A stretch of 64,000 bases of DNA from Parascedosporium putredinis (lineage: Eukaryota; Ascomycota; Sordariomycetes; Microascales; Microascaceae): assembly GCA_949357655.1 (NCBI GenBank), contig CASHTG010000005.1, forward strand, positions 682,001 to 746,000, read 5' to 3'. Numbering within the stretch: position 1 is the stretch's first letter; every line of letters starts with the position of its first letter. The notes beneath the pieces are model-generated. The model was not told the DNA's origin and ran no database searches. It worked only from the letters and a program-made list of their open reading frames with translations. The position numbers were made by a program, and so were the translations under genes. Below, piece after piece: positions 1 to 12,087 of the stretch.

Positions 1-2767
1 TTTTTCTTGTTGAGTGTAAAATGTATTACCCTTGTCTCCGTGTTTCGCCCTGCAGGAGGCAGACGTCTCGAAACGCGCGCGGGTCATGGTGCCAAACGCC
101 ACCAGTGAAGTGCAGGGTGGCGGATGCCCCGGAGGGGGGCCAGCAGGGAAGGAAACTTTCGAGAGAAGCAAGAAGGGAGAGCATCTAGGCTTGACAGCAT
201 CAAGATATCCATGGGCAGAGAGGTACAGCATAGGCCCCCTTATTGGCTAGACAACCCGACTTTTCCCTCCTCCGCCTCTCTAAACGAGGTCGTCGCCTGC
301 CGAGCCCGGTCAGTGCAGCACGGCAGGAGTGCTAACCCAACCAAACGCGAACACCAAAGCAACGACGATCCATGCTCCTCGAGTCCCTAGTTCCCTGGGA
401 TAAAGTCAGCCTCTGTTGCCACTCGTAGAGGCTGTATCTCCACGGCTGCGGGCAGCCGGACAGACAAGGGGGTCCCCACATGCCCTCCACAATGTCACTG
501 ACACCCGTGAGATCCTTTCTTTGGTGGTGATCGTGCTTGTTCCTGAAGCTATATGCTCCTTGATCCTACAGAGAGGCCAGAGGAGTCAGCTTGGCCCTTT
601 TCACCCAAGGCGAGGCACGTCTCAAAGGCCGTCCAGATAGCAGAACCCAACCCTGCCTACTTCTCCTCTCCCTGTGGGTTCCTCTCTATAGAAGCACGGC
701 AACTGCGCGCAAGAAGCTTGAGCAGGACTAGGAGCGGAGGCCCGTGGCAGGCAAACAGCGGGAATACCATTCAGGGAGTCAGCCCCTTTCCATCTCCGAC
801 GTTGCCGACAGGCGATGTCCTACCACGATTCGGAACCCACTAACCGAACATTTCTTGCGTTTCCACCATCAGGCCCGATCGAAAAGAAGCATCCCCGCCC
901 TGCTCCCTTGGGCCAGAATGCTAGATTTCCGAATTAAGAATGGCCACCGAGAGGCTCGAAGAGGGTAGATAAAATGCACCCCTGGGGAGGTCAGTAGGTT
1001 TCAGATGAGGATACAATGATTACCGGGTGTTACGACGGGTGTTGGCAAAGTGAGAGTACCCGGCACACATGTGGTGCGGTGTAACTGGGAGTGCGCTGAA
1101 ATCGGACGTGTGCATCGATTCCCATATTGTCCCCCTAGAGGAATGGCAATACATGATGCGGTGCGAGCAAGAAAGCGAAGGCTGGCGTTGGTCTAGGCGC
1201 GGGGACGTATGGGCGTCGCACAGCATCCATCCCCTGACCAGCGAAAAGCCCTTATTCAAGATGTTAAGTGTAGGAGCCAGGGGGTATACGCTCCGGGGTT
1301 GGTCGGGGAAAGTCAGGCCAGTACTGCCGTCAACCAAGTAGCTCAGTATTGCGGCGCTAGACCATTCTATCAGGCCATTTGTGAGATTGGAAGAGAAACA
1401 ACAGCCTGATGCTTTACGTTCGATCCAAGCGCCGCTCCTTGTTCAGGTCCTCGGGAGCCTAGGACGTGGCCTATACAGCTCCTCAGTCGCAGGCCTACTT
1501 GCCACAGCGTATCGAGCTCGCAATCCACAAGGCAACAAGAATCGACACACGTGCAGAGAAAGACAGGGTTCACAACGCAATGACATGGTGTAGGAACCAA
1601 CGAGACACCAACCTTAATAGAAGACGGTTCAGAGATCGTACATCTTCAGCTCGTCCAACCGCCGCGTTGCACGATGCGGAGGCGAGTGCAACAGGAGAGA
1701 ACCTCGTGATGTGTCACGACACTGCCGCAGAGCGAGTACCGGCATTTGGCGAGTTGCTTTATCAGAGGTGATGGTTCATGATAAGAAGTGTCAATGGCAA
1801 CAACCTCGGCCGCTTGGGGGAGGGAGGATGGGGTCAAAGTCAAAGATGGAGACATCCCGGTGGATTTTCCAGTCAAAAATTAGTGTCAAGCAAGATTTTT
1901 GATTATGGGTTTCAATCTGCGAGAAGAATTCATCTTGATAACAAAGGAGCACCATGCTCGCCCGCGATACTCCGTTGGCTGAGAGCAGAATGGCTCCTGA
2001 GAATGGCCCAAGCGGGTAGAGCCGAGGATGAGGCGCTGGGAAGACGATTTGTTGTTATCTCAAGTATTTAGAGAATCAACGAGCACAGCACGTATGATGG
2101 GAAGGTTCAATCTTAAAGCTGAAGCTATGGCTTACGCGTACAATAGAATTGTATTTGAGTAAATCTGAGTCAAAACCTGTGGCTCCTCAAGGAAGGAGTG
2201 CGTGCTCCGTCTGATGTTGAAAATCAAACAGAAAGGGAAAGAAGAGTTGACAGCTGATGGCAATTGAACAGGACCGAACTTGACAGAGGCTTGGATTGAC
2301 GTTGGAAGGTGCAGCCCAAAAGAGAATCCATAACACGGTTTACGTAATCGAGGACCCCTGTCGATGCATGGAGAGACTTCAACGCGCCCTCGTTTGTTTA
2401 CGCGGTGCCAATCAATTATCACGACAACAAACATTGCAGCCGCCCAACGACGCTTCATCGGGGGTTTTTCGAACGACATTTTTTTTTCAAGGCGAGCTGG
2501 GCTCCTAACCATACCCCTCTTGCACTTTCCTTCTGCATCTCCAACCTACACCACTCGTTTCTATCCTTCTCCCAGGTTTGAGGCAAAGCGAACTTGGAGT
2601 TTCGACAATTTTTCTGGTCCCACTTTGCCTTGAACCCTTTTAAGGTCGCCCCCTCCCCAAATAAAAACAGGAGGATAAGGAAAAAGGCCCCCTTCGCCTC
2701 GCAAGTACAGATCTGAGGGACTCGCCGGCTCACACCTTTTCTGGTCCACAGCGACCGTCCCACAATC
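1..2767. other. Intergenic, no gene recognised; TOP2 5' flank at right
   Basis: Open frames here are short, overlap each other on both strands and match no family I know. The last 250 bases before TOP2 are pyrimidine-rich, as is usual for a fungal promoter and 5' leader. Frames broken by indels, as elsewhere in this window, could hide a gene, so absence is not proven. Confidence 0.5.
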
Positions 2768-5700
2768 ATGACTCTGGATCTCGACGCGTTCGACTCCTCG
2801 GTCGCCAGCCTCGGCGAGGAATCCGAGGGCTACACTCCCGAGGTAAGGACAAAGCTAGCCCCGCTGCAAGTAGAAGGCGCGCGTAGTCATTCTAATACAG
2901 GAAATCTACAGAAGCCAAAGGCCAAGGCTGCCCCAAAGCCCAAGCCCAAGACGACCAAGACCGCCACGAAGAAAACCACCCAGACAACCCTGACCGGCAA
3001 GAAGAGGGCAAAGCCTACCAGCGATGACGAGGGCTCCGGCGACGATGTCTCCTATTCGCACACTCCCCCAGCTCCAAGAAGCTGAAGAAGGCGGTGTCGA
3101 AGAAGACGGGCGGCGGAAAGCCCCTGAACGAGATTGAAAATGACAGCGTGCAAATCGATTCGCCGGCCCCCACCCCCGCAAAGCCTGGGTCCAAGAAGAG
3201 CGCAACCGAGACGTATCAGAAGCTGACGCAGCTCGAGCACATTATCAAGCGTCCCGACACATATATCGGTTCCGTGGAAATGACGGAATCGCAAATGTGG
3301 GTGTTCAACATGGAGAAAAAGGAAATGGAACTGCGCAAGGTTCATTTCGTACCTGGTCTCTACAAGATTTTTGACGAAATTCTTGTCAATGCTGCGGACA
3401 ACAAGCAAAGAGACACGGCCGACCACACCCCCATGACGCATCTCAAGGTCACGCTCGATCGGGCCAAAGGAGAGATCAGCGTGGAAAACAACGGCAAGGG
3501 TATCCCAGTCGTGATTCACGAGGTATGTTCGCCTCTAAATAATGAGAACACTCGCTTGAAACTCTTAGATTCTATTGCTAACAATTGGCGATGTAGAAAG
3601 AAAAATGTACATTCCTCACATGATTTTTGGCGAACTGTTAACCGGTTCCAACTACGATGATCTCGAGAAGAAGACGGTTGGTGGTCGCAATGGTTTCGGT
3701 GCCAAGTTGTGTAACATCTTCAGCACTGAGTTCAGCGTTGAAGTCCAAGACGCCGAAAACGGGAAGAGGTACAAGCAGACATGGAACGACAACATGAGTA
3801 AGGTTGGTAAGCCCAAGATTACCTCGAGCAAGTCGGCTAGCTTTGTCCGCATCACCTTTAAGCCCGACTTCGACCGCTTCGGCATGCCGGGCGGTATTGA
3901 TGACGACCTTGAGGCCCTCATCTACCGCCGAGTCTACGACATGGCTGGTACCCTTAAGGGTGTCAAGGTTCTGCTCAACGGTGACCAGCTTAAGCTGAAG
4001 GACTTCAAATCGTACTGTGAACTGTACGCGCGTGCCATTAGCCGTGAGCGCGTGGCTGAGGAGGGCGGGGATCCCAAGACGACTGTGTTTGTCGACAAGA
4101 CCTCGAGTCGACGCTGGGAGGTTGGTTTTGCCGTCTCCGATGGCGCGTTCCAGCAAATTTCCTTCGTCAATTCCATTGCGACTACGTCGGGAGGAAATCA
4201 TGTCAACTACATCACGGACCAGATCACCAACTACTTTTTGACCCATTTGAACAAAAAGTCAAAGGGTCACGGCCTCAAGCAGAATCATATCCGCAACCAT
4301 CTCTTCATCTTCATCAACTGCCTGGTCGACAACCCTTCTTTCAACTCGCAGACAAAGGAACAAATGACGACCAAGGTCAGCCAATTTGGTAGTAAATGCT
4401 CGCTTTCCGAGGATTTCCTCAAGAAGATCACCAAGTCGGATGCCATTCAGAAGATTCTCGACTTTGCCGAGAAGAAGGCGGACAAGATGATGGCCAAGAG
4501 CGACGGTAACAAGCGGTCCCGTATCAACAACGCCAAGCTCGTCGATGCCAACTTTGCCGGAACTCGCCACGGCCACGAGTGCACCCTGATTCTGACTGAG
4601 GGTGACTCGGCCAAGAGTTTGGCCATCGCGGGTCGTGCAATTCTCGATCCCGACCGCATCGGCGTCTTTCCCCTCAGGGGTAAGATGCTCAACGTGCGTG
4701 ATGCGTCGATCGACCAGATTACCAAGAACCAGGAAATTCAGAATATCAAGCAATTCCTTGGCTTGAAGCACAAGCAAGTCTACACGGATACCAAGGGCCT
4801 CCGCTATGGCCATCTCATGATCATGGCCGATCAGGATCACGACGGTAGCCATATCAAGGGTCTTCTGATCAACTTCCTCCAGGTCCAGTACCCTTCGCTT
4901 CTCCAAATTCCCGACTTCTTCCGCGAGTTCATCACCCCCATCGTCAAGGTGTGGCAGGGCAGCGATCCCAAGAAACCCAAGAGGCTCAAGTCGTTCTTCA
5001 CCCAGCCTGAGTATGAGGCCTGGAAGGAGTCCCACCGCAGTGAACTATCCAGGTGGGACTACAAGTACTTCAAGGGTCTGGGTACTTCTTCCAACGAAGA
5101 TGCCCAAGTCTACTTCACCAACCTAGATGAGCACTTGAAGGAGTTTGATGTCATGCAACCGACTGAAGCCAACATGCTTGACCTAGCCTTCTCCAAGAAG
5201 AAGGCGGACGCCCGAAAGGAGTGGCTGGGGAACTTCGTGCCCGGGACCTTCCTCGACCAATCTACGAAGACTATCTCCTATACTGACTTCATCAACAAGG
5301 AGTTGATTCTGTTCAGCATGGCAGATAACATTCGTTCTATTCCTTCCGTCCTTGACGGTCTGAAGCCTGGTCAGAGAAAGGTCATTTACAGCTGTTTCAA
5401 GCGCAACTTGGTCAAGGATCAAAGGTGAACGATCTTGCTGGCTTCATCTCCCACTTGACTTCGTACCACCACGGTGATGCCTCGCTGCAGCAGACCATTA
5501 TCGGTCTAGCACAGAACTTTGTCGGCTCCAACAACATCAACTGCCTCGAGCCCAGCGGAAATTTCGGTTCTCGTCTTGCCGGTGGATCGGATGCTGCCAG
5601 CGCCCGATATATCTACACGCGCCTTTCGCCTTTCGCGCGCAAAGTGTTCTCGGCGCTCGATGAGCCCAACCTTGAATTCCAAATCGAGGATGGCCAGGCG

Positions 5701-8029
5701 ATCGAGCCCAAGGTCTACTGTCCCGTCGTGCCCATGGTGTTGGTCAACGGTGCAGACGGTATTGGTACCGGCTGGAGCACTTCGATCCCAAACTACCATC
5801 CCATGGACATTGTCAACAACATCAAGCGACGAATGGGTAGGCTCGAGAAGAGCGATGACGAGGAAAAGCCGTTTGAGCCGATGTCGCCTTGGTTCCGCGG
5901 CTGGAAGGGAACCAGCGAGCCTGCGGGCCCGGACAGGTACAAGTTCAACGGTATCGCCTACCAAAATGAGAAGAACCCGAACGAGATTGTCATCACCGAG
6001 CTGCCCATCCGAACCTGGACGGATGACTTCAAGGCCCGGCTGGAGGAAATCATTAGCGGTGCCAAAGGCCCGTCATGGATCAAGGACTACAAGGAATTCA
6101 ACGACCACAAGAATGTACACTTTGAGATCATGCTCAGCGATGAGAAGGCGCGCGATGCAGTTCTCAAGGAAGGCATCGCCGAGCGATTCAAGCTCAGCAA
6201 GCAGATTGCCACGTCCAACTTGGTGGCCTTTGACAGCAACGGGCAGATTCGAAAGTACGAGAAGACGGAGGACATCATGGAAGAATTCTACGTCCACCGA
6301 TTCAAGATGTACACGGAGCGCAAGAAGCACTGGCTCGGCGTGTACCATTCGGATTACCGCAAGCTCAAGAACCAGTACCGCTTCATCAAGGAAATCATGG
6401 ATGCAGATCTAGTCGTCAACCGCAAGAAAAAGGCTGCCATCGTTACGGAGCTTCGCGAAAAAGACTACGAGGCGTTCCCCCAAGACGCCCCTCGAGAAGA
6501 AGAAGTCGACGGACGATGATGCCGAAAATGAGAACGAAGACGAAGACACTGACAAGGAAACCGCCCAGGGCGCGCGCGATTACGACTACCTCCTCTCGGT
6601 AAGTGGAAATCACATGAGTGTCTTGTCCGCTCAGATTTAGATGACCGTGTCTGTTTTTGTCTTTTTACTAACATGCAGGCGCAAATAGATGGCCATCTGG
6701 TCTTTTACAACGGAGCGTCTCGAGAGGCTCAAGGAGCAGATTGCCAAGAAGAAGAAGGAACACGATGAGCTGCTTGCCCTCAGCGAGAAGGATCTGTGGT
6801 GCACCGACCTGGATGCCTTTGTCGAGGAGTGGGAACGCCAACTTCGCCTAGATGCCGAGATTCAGACATCAATCAACCGTCTTGGCCGCCGCGTCTCGAA
6901 GAAGATAGGTGCTGGTCGTGGACGCAAGGGTGCCGCAAAGGAAGATGATGAATATGATCCTAGCAAGAAGACCAAGGGCCGGCCCAAGAAGGCCGCAACA
7001 GCGGCAGCCCCCAAGGTGGAAACCAAGGCACACCAGCGCTTTGCCGAGATGTTCACGGCCAAGGCCGCCGTCAGGCCAAAGGAGGAGAAGGACGAGGACG
7101 AGGGGCTGGCCGGTGGGTCTGACGGCTTCTCGGATAATGACTTTGCCGCGCTGAGCAGGCCCAAATCAAGTGCCGCGGCGGTGACCAAGTCGGAGTCTGT
7201 CGAACCGTCGGAAACCGGGGCGGCCAGATCCAAGCGCGCTGCGGCCGCTAAGCCTAAGACGTGGGTCGTGGACTCGGATAGCGACGAAGAGTACGGCGAC
7301 AAGCTTCTGGGCGACGTCAGCTCCATGGTCAAGGGCATCAAGAAAGCGGATGGCGATGGCAATGGTGCCTCGGGCAACGGCAGGCTTAGTCTGTTCACCA
7401 TGTCACGGCCCGAGAGCCAAGGACAGGGCAGCAGCGCGGCGTCTGCACTGCCCAAGATGAAGTCGAAGCCTTCAAGGACCTTTGACTTTGAGGAGTTTGA
7501 CGACGAGACCAACTATGAGATGCTCGCCAAGTCTTCGCCTCGAAAGTCGATCAAGGGCGACGACATTGATGAATTGTTGTCCGACGACGATGACTTCCCA
7601 CCTGCCAAGGCGGCTCCCAAGCCTGTCGCGGCGGCCGCTGCCGCAGCGCCCGCGGCCAAGAGGAGGGGCCGTCCCGCAGGAGCGGCCAACAAGGCCAAGG
7701 ATGAAGCCAAGCCTGCTGCAAAGGTGACCAAAGTGAAGGCGGCAGCCACCAAGCAGACGACTCTCTCGCCCGCGGCTAAGGCGTACGCCGCGCGCAAGGC
7801 GACCAAGAAGATTGTTTTGAGCGACGACGACGAAGACGATGTAGACGCTATGGAAGACGTGTCGGAGGAACCCGCACCAGCACCAAGAAGGGGCCGGCCT
7901 GCACGAGCGGCGGCAACCAAGCCCAAGGCTAAGCCGAGGTATGTTGACTCGGAGGATGAAGAGGACGAGGGTTCGTTTGCTGCGCAAGACGAGGACAGCG
8001 ACGATCCGTTCGCCATGGATTCAGATTAA
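2768..8029 (+). CDS. TOP2: DNA topoisomerase II (type IIA), four frame breaks
   Basis: ATP-dependent type IIA topoisomerase that passes one duplex through a transient double-strand break in the nucleus. Exons: 2768-2842, 2912-3522, 3597-6598, 6689-8029. All introns are phase 0. Motifs in order: Lys-rich N-terminus, GHKL ATPase boxes (VNAADN, ENNGKGIP, GRNGFGAKL), TOPRIM (LTEGDSAKSLA and the metal triad in MADQDHDGSH), PLRGKMLN, and the breakage-reunion domain with catalytic Tyr in ARYIYT. The C-terminus is acidic and Lys/Ala-rich with AT-hook-like GRP repeats. The frame breaks at the C5 run near 3064-3068 (one short), A5 at 3601-3605 (one short), AAA at 5421-5423 (one short) and C5 at 6477-6481 (one long or two short). 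With these compensated the gene gives about 1,676 residues, the normal family size. I read the breaks as sequence errors. Confidence 0.95.
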
Positions 8030-9168
8030 TTGACTGAACTTGGTTGCGGGGGTCTTATTATTTGATGATGGTTTATATGATGGGAGCCTCTCTTGCAAAG
8101 TCTATGATAACAGGACAGGGACGCCGGGGAGGGGATTGGCGCAGACGGGGTTCGATGTATTTCAACGGCCACGGCGATGTGCTTGATTTTTGTGTTGTTT
8201 TTCCGTTGCTTGGTTTTTTCTCGCCTCCCACGCCAAAACTGTAACAGTCGCGTTTCTTTTCTTTGCTCTTCTGTTCTCCGCCCGTGTTTGAGGCACTTAA
8301 TGACATATCACGTTTTGTTCAACACTGCACTTCTATACCTAGTTGTGATGAGATGGGAGATTCGTAGAAGAGGAAGGAAACAGGTTCGACCCGAATCTAT
8401 TCCCGTCGTATTCCCTATTTACTAAGTGCAAACAAGCAAACAGCCGTAGATGCTCTCGTACAAGCAGTAGCAAAGATGCAAGACGCTCGAGAAGAGAGGT
8501 TCCATCGTAGCCAGACCGTAGAAGCCCCTTCCTCCTTGCTTGACTTTGTCCATAGGATATAATCGAGAGGAAAACCCCGACAGCTAACCATTTGCCACGT
8601 GTGCCTCGTCTCGCTCTTTTTCGGCGGGCCCTACAGGATATTCAAGAGCGCGAAACCTACCGCAACGATCAAGAATACGCTCCTCGCCTCTATGCGCCGG
8701 AGTTGGCTCGAGACGCTCCCGCGGCCGGCGCCCAAGGGCCGAGAGGCCCGACGATGAAACGGACGTGGAGATGGTCCGAGGACGAGAAGAAAACGCCCTA
8801 AATGTATATAAAAAAATACTACCCGGGGATATCTTTTTCGTCTACGTCTATATCCTACTCAGAAAGGGGGACTAGACCTCCCGAAAAGAAATATCGTTTC
8901 TTGCTTACCCTTTGTGTTCTCACCATAATCACGACTAGAAACCAAGTCTTTTCATCTTCCCCAGCTCTCCACAGGCCAAAGCTTTCTCTTTCTCTTTCTC
9001 TTTGCATCGTAGTGTTTTTTTCGCCCATACGGCTTAAACGCCAACGATGCATCGTCGACCCCACACACGCAGACACGCCAACTCCACAAAACCCCACGCA
9101 AAAAGACCTCCCTTCCCACTCTCTGTACTTGGACCCGTCCACGGGCTCCGCTCGTCATAGATACCATT
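8030..9168. other. Intergenic: TOP2 3' flank and tRNA upstream
   Basis: No gene seen. The segment holds the TOP2 3' untranslated region and the sequence upstream of the tRNA. A pyrimidine-rich tract with TTTCTC repeats lies near 8980-9005. Confidence 0.5.
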
Positions 9169-9282
9169 GGTAAGATGGCCGAGTGGTCTAAGGCGCCAGG
9201 TTCAGGTCTGCAATAGCTTGAGCGAATTATTCAATTTCCTGGTCCAGGTAACTGGGCGTGAGTTCGAATCTCACTCTTATCA
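9169..9282 (+). tRNA. tRNA-Leu (anticodon CAG) with 30-nt intron
   Basis: A full cloverleaf can be drawn. The acceptor GGTAAGA pairs with TCTTATC (one G-T wobble) and the discriminator is A at 9282. The anticodon stem is CCAGG (9196-9200) with CCTGG (9238-9242), the anticodon CAG is 9203-9205, and an intron at 9207-9236 follows position 37 in the canonical place. A long class II variable arm (CCAG-GTAA-CTGG, 9244-9255) supports leucine. The T arm is GTGAG-TTCGAAT-CTCAC (9258-9274). It decodes CUG codons as leucine and would need the tRNA splicing endonuclease. Confidence 0.95.
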
Positions 9283-9285
9283 ACA

Positions 9286-9290
9286 TTTTT
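9286..9290 (+). terminator. RNA polymerase III terminator of tRNA-Leu
   Basis: A T5 run starts four bases after the discriminator base, the usual Pol III stop. Confidence 0.8.
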
Positions 9291-10187
9291 GACCTCTTTT
9301 TGTTTTTGCTTTTTTCTTTCCTCTCTCCAGGTTAAGATGACAAACCCATTCGAGACACCTTGGCTGTCGAGTGAGAGATCCAACCTAGCAAGTGTATAAA
9401 CGGGCACTCGTACGTCAAGGAGGGAAGAGCAGCACTGACTGCCCCTTGGGACATAGTACCTTCCAAGGCATCGGTGCGGCGGGGTTGAGCAGAAAAACAC
9501 ATCATTACAATGGAATAACGTAGGGTTGGAATCGAATTCATAAGGATGCAGAGCTACAGTTGTGCAAACATTCAATTTGGTTCAACCTCCCACCTCTCCA
9601 ACCCCTACCTAGCCCAGTCTTGCGGCCGCCGAGGGGAAGGATGGATAAGCGAAGTAATGAAAAAAGACAAAAACAAGACGCCCCTCCTTTCCCTTGTGAA
9701 TCCCCTTCCTTCTATTGGCCGTAAAAGCAGACACGCATTTGATCAGGGGGAACCGGAAAAGAAAAGAGAAGCAGAAAATACAATATTAAAGAACCGCCCC
9801 CTTCAGCGTTCCTTTACTCCTTCGTACAGGTGGGTGGTTGTGGAGGGTGCGGGTGTAGATTGTGTAATGCTGGGTACTGGCAAGTCTGAAGCAGCCTGCA
9901 AACCGGCCGGCCGAGAGAGGTCAAGAAAGCCCATGGGGGAACAGAACTAAGCCAACACATAAACACCAGGTACACGAATTCGTAAACGGATGGAAAAAAC
10001 AAGATAACAAGACATGATGGGGACGGATGCATTCGTAAACTCTCGTTTCAAGGCTCTCGTTGCCTTAGTATTGGTTTCGTCTCCAACCACAGGCATATCG
10101 TGTCAGTGTAAGAACGGGACTGCGGGCTTCGCCGGCTAGTCGCCCGCGCGCACACTCCGCAATGTCATATTGTTTCAAACGCTCCGT
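9291..10187. other. Intergenic between tRNA-Leu and RTN1 3' end
   Basis: No gene recognised. The right part should include the RTN1 3' untranslated region. Confidence 0.5.
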
Positions 10188-11813
10188 TTAGAGGTTGACG
10201 AGGGGGTCAGCCGAGGAAGCGGGCTCGACGGGGAAGACGGGAGCAGCGTTGGTGGCGCTACCATCGAGGAAGTCCTCGGTATCCTTCTGGAAGGTGCCCG
10301 AGGGAGCGCTGGGGAAAGCGGTCTCATCGAGAGGGGCGCTGGGAATGGTGGCGGGGGCCGCGGGAGCAGCACGGATGGGGTGGGCCTCGGGGAGACAGAG
10401 CGGCCGCGGATCAGACCCTGGGCCTTGGCGGAGTAGTCTCCCATATACTGCTTGGTGAGCTCGGCGACGTGGGCAGTGTGCTTGTTGGCAGCATCACGGA
10501 CCTGGGCGGTCTGGGCGTTGACAAGGTCCGAGGCGTGCTTGAGCTGGGCATCAATGACTTCTTGGTTCGAGGTGTAGAGGAGGGGGATCATGAAAGCAGC
10601 AGTGGTTCCGAGAATAGCGAGACCCCAGTACGGGACAATCTTGACGAGGTAGTAGGACAAAAAGGCAGCGACGAAGGCCTGTTGCACATTTGACAGTCAG
10701 CATCCGGACAACGATTGCCAGTCCAAGGGGGCCAAGGGAAGTTCACTCACAGCAACCGAGGCGCCAATGTTCTCGGCGAAAAGGATCCTCTGAGCCTCAA
10801 TCACAAAGAAGTTGATGAGCTCGTGCACATCTCCTATCATGGTATCGAGCGTGTCGCGGGAAACGACAAAGTACTTATTGGGACGAAGCTGAGAGGTGAT
10901 GCCCTGACCGAGAACGACCTTTCCGACGATTTCAGCAGCCACGGTCGTGCCAAGGGCGAGCCATGTGAGCTTGAAGAAGTATCGGATGACATCAAGATAC
11001 CTCGCGGCGAAAATGAGAGAGACCAAGCTGGCGTAGACGATGCCAGAAGCGCCTATGGATGAGTTTCGGGTTAGTTACCCGACACAGTCTTTTTCTGAAT
11101 CGCCCGACTTTCTACAGGGGCTCACGTACGAGGGTTCTTCCATGCGAGAAGATCGAAAAAGTATGAGTGGTAGTGGGTCAAGCGCTGGCTAGTGGCAGCG
11201 GTGCCAGGAGTGGCCTTCCGAGAGGCGTTGAGGTTGGCGAACTCGTTGGCGGTCTTGTTTACTTGGTCCTGGGCAGCTTGGGAGACAGGGCCTGTCACTC
11301 CAGAAGAAAAAAAGAGTTAGTTGCGTCTTTAGAGTTGCTAGGTAGAAAGCCGATAAAGATGCACACGGCATCACCTCGTCGGCTCTCGGGCATATGAGTG
11401 TGAAAATGCTTACCGTTGGCGACGCGGTCAACAACAGACTCGTAGTCTAAGCAAATCATATGTTAGGCCATATCGCAAAGGGGAAAGAGGAAGCTATTTT
11501 GGCTTCGTCATATCACACGCTCGAGGAAGGCGAGAGGAAAGAAAACTGGAGAATCAGAATCAAAACACGTTAGCCGGGTTCATCTCGATATCAAGCCCGT
11601 GGCGTCCTATTGCCTCCTTTTGCACCGCAGGGTAGCCAGAGCAAGCCCCTCGGGTTATGAAGCATTTTCGCAGCAGGGCGGAGAAGAGAAGGGCGGAGAA
11701 AAACCCACCTTACTTGGCTTGCCATTAGCAGCTCCATTCGCAGAGCCGTTGCTGTGTCCGTTGCTGTAGATGGCACCATTGCCGTTGGCGGAGTGGCTCA
11801 GAGTATCGGCCAT
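10188..11813 (-). CDS. RTN1: Reticulon-like ER-shaping protein, one frame break
   Basis: Membrane protein that curves and stabilises tubular endoplasmic reticulum. Five exons on the minus strand: 11714-11813, 11414-11446, 11130-11291, 10751-11052, 10188-10678. The N-terminus starts MADTLSHSANGNG and is Asn/Gly/Ser-rich. The reticulon homology domain spans exons 3-5: LTHYHSYFFDLLAWKNPR, a first hydrophobic hairpin, a soluble loop around RPNKYFVVSRDTLDT, and a second hairpin after IGASVAAFVAAF. The phase-1 donor at CCAA|GTAAGG is preferred because it restores NYESVVDRVANG. A G4 run at 10389-10392 (C4 on the coding strand) is one base short. Correcting it replaces an Arg/Pro-rich tail with an acidic Ala/Pro tail ending DPLVNL, 362 residues in all. 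Confidence 0.9.
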
Positions 11814-12058
11814 TGTGAGAGTCGAGCAGAATGTGTCTGCGCTGTGTGAAGTGGTGAAGAATTTCGAAAGGAGCTAGGTGGGTGCCCGTTGAAGACCTAG
11901 AGGCAAACGCCAAAAGCTTTTTTGCGGGTTACTTTTTTCTTTTCAACAGAAAGGAAAAAACCTTTGAGGGTTTCGTGCGGTCGTTTGGTGGAGAAAAAGC
12001 AAACGAAGCTCGGTTGATCCGGCTACACACAGAGTGATAAGGGGCAAAGGGGGTGTGA

Positions 12059-12087
12059 TGTGTGTGTGTGTGTGTGAGAGAGAGAGT
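12059..12087. repeat. (TG)n/(GA)n compound microsatellite
   Basis: About nine TG units pass directly into about five GA units, in the upstream region of RTN1. Confidence 0.9.

Noticed and set aside
3638..4246. Long minus-strand open frames opposite TOP2
   Set aside because: They are antisense shadows of the conserved ATPase and TOPRIM coding sequence.
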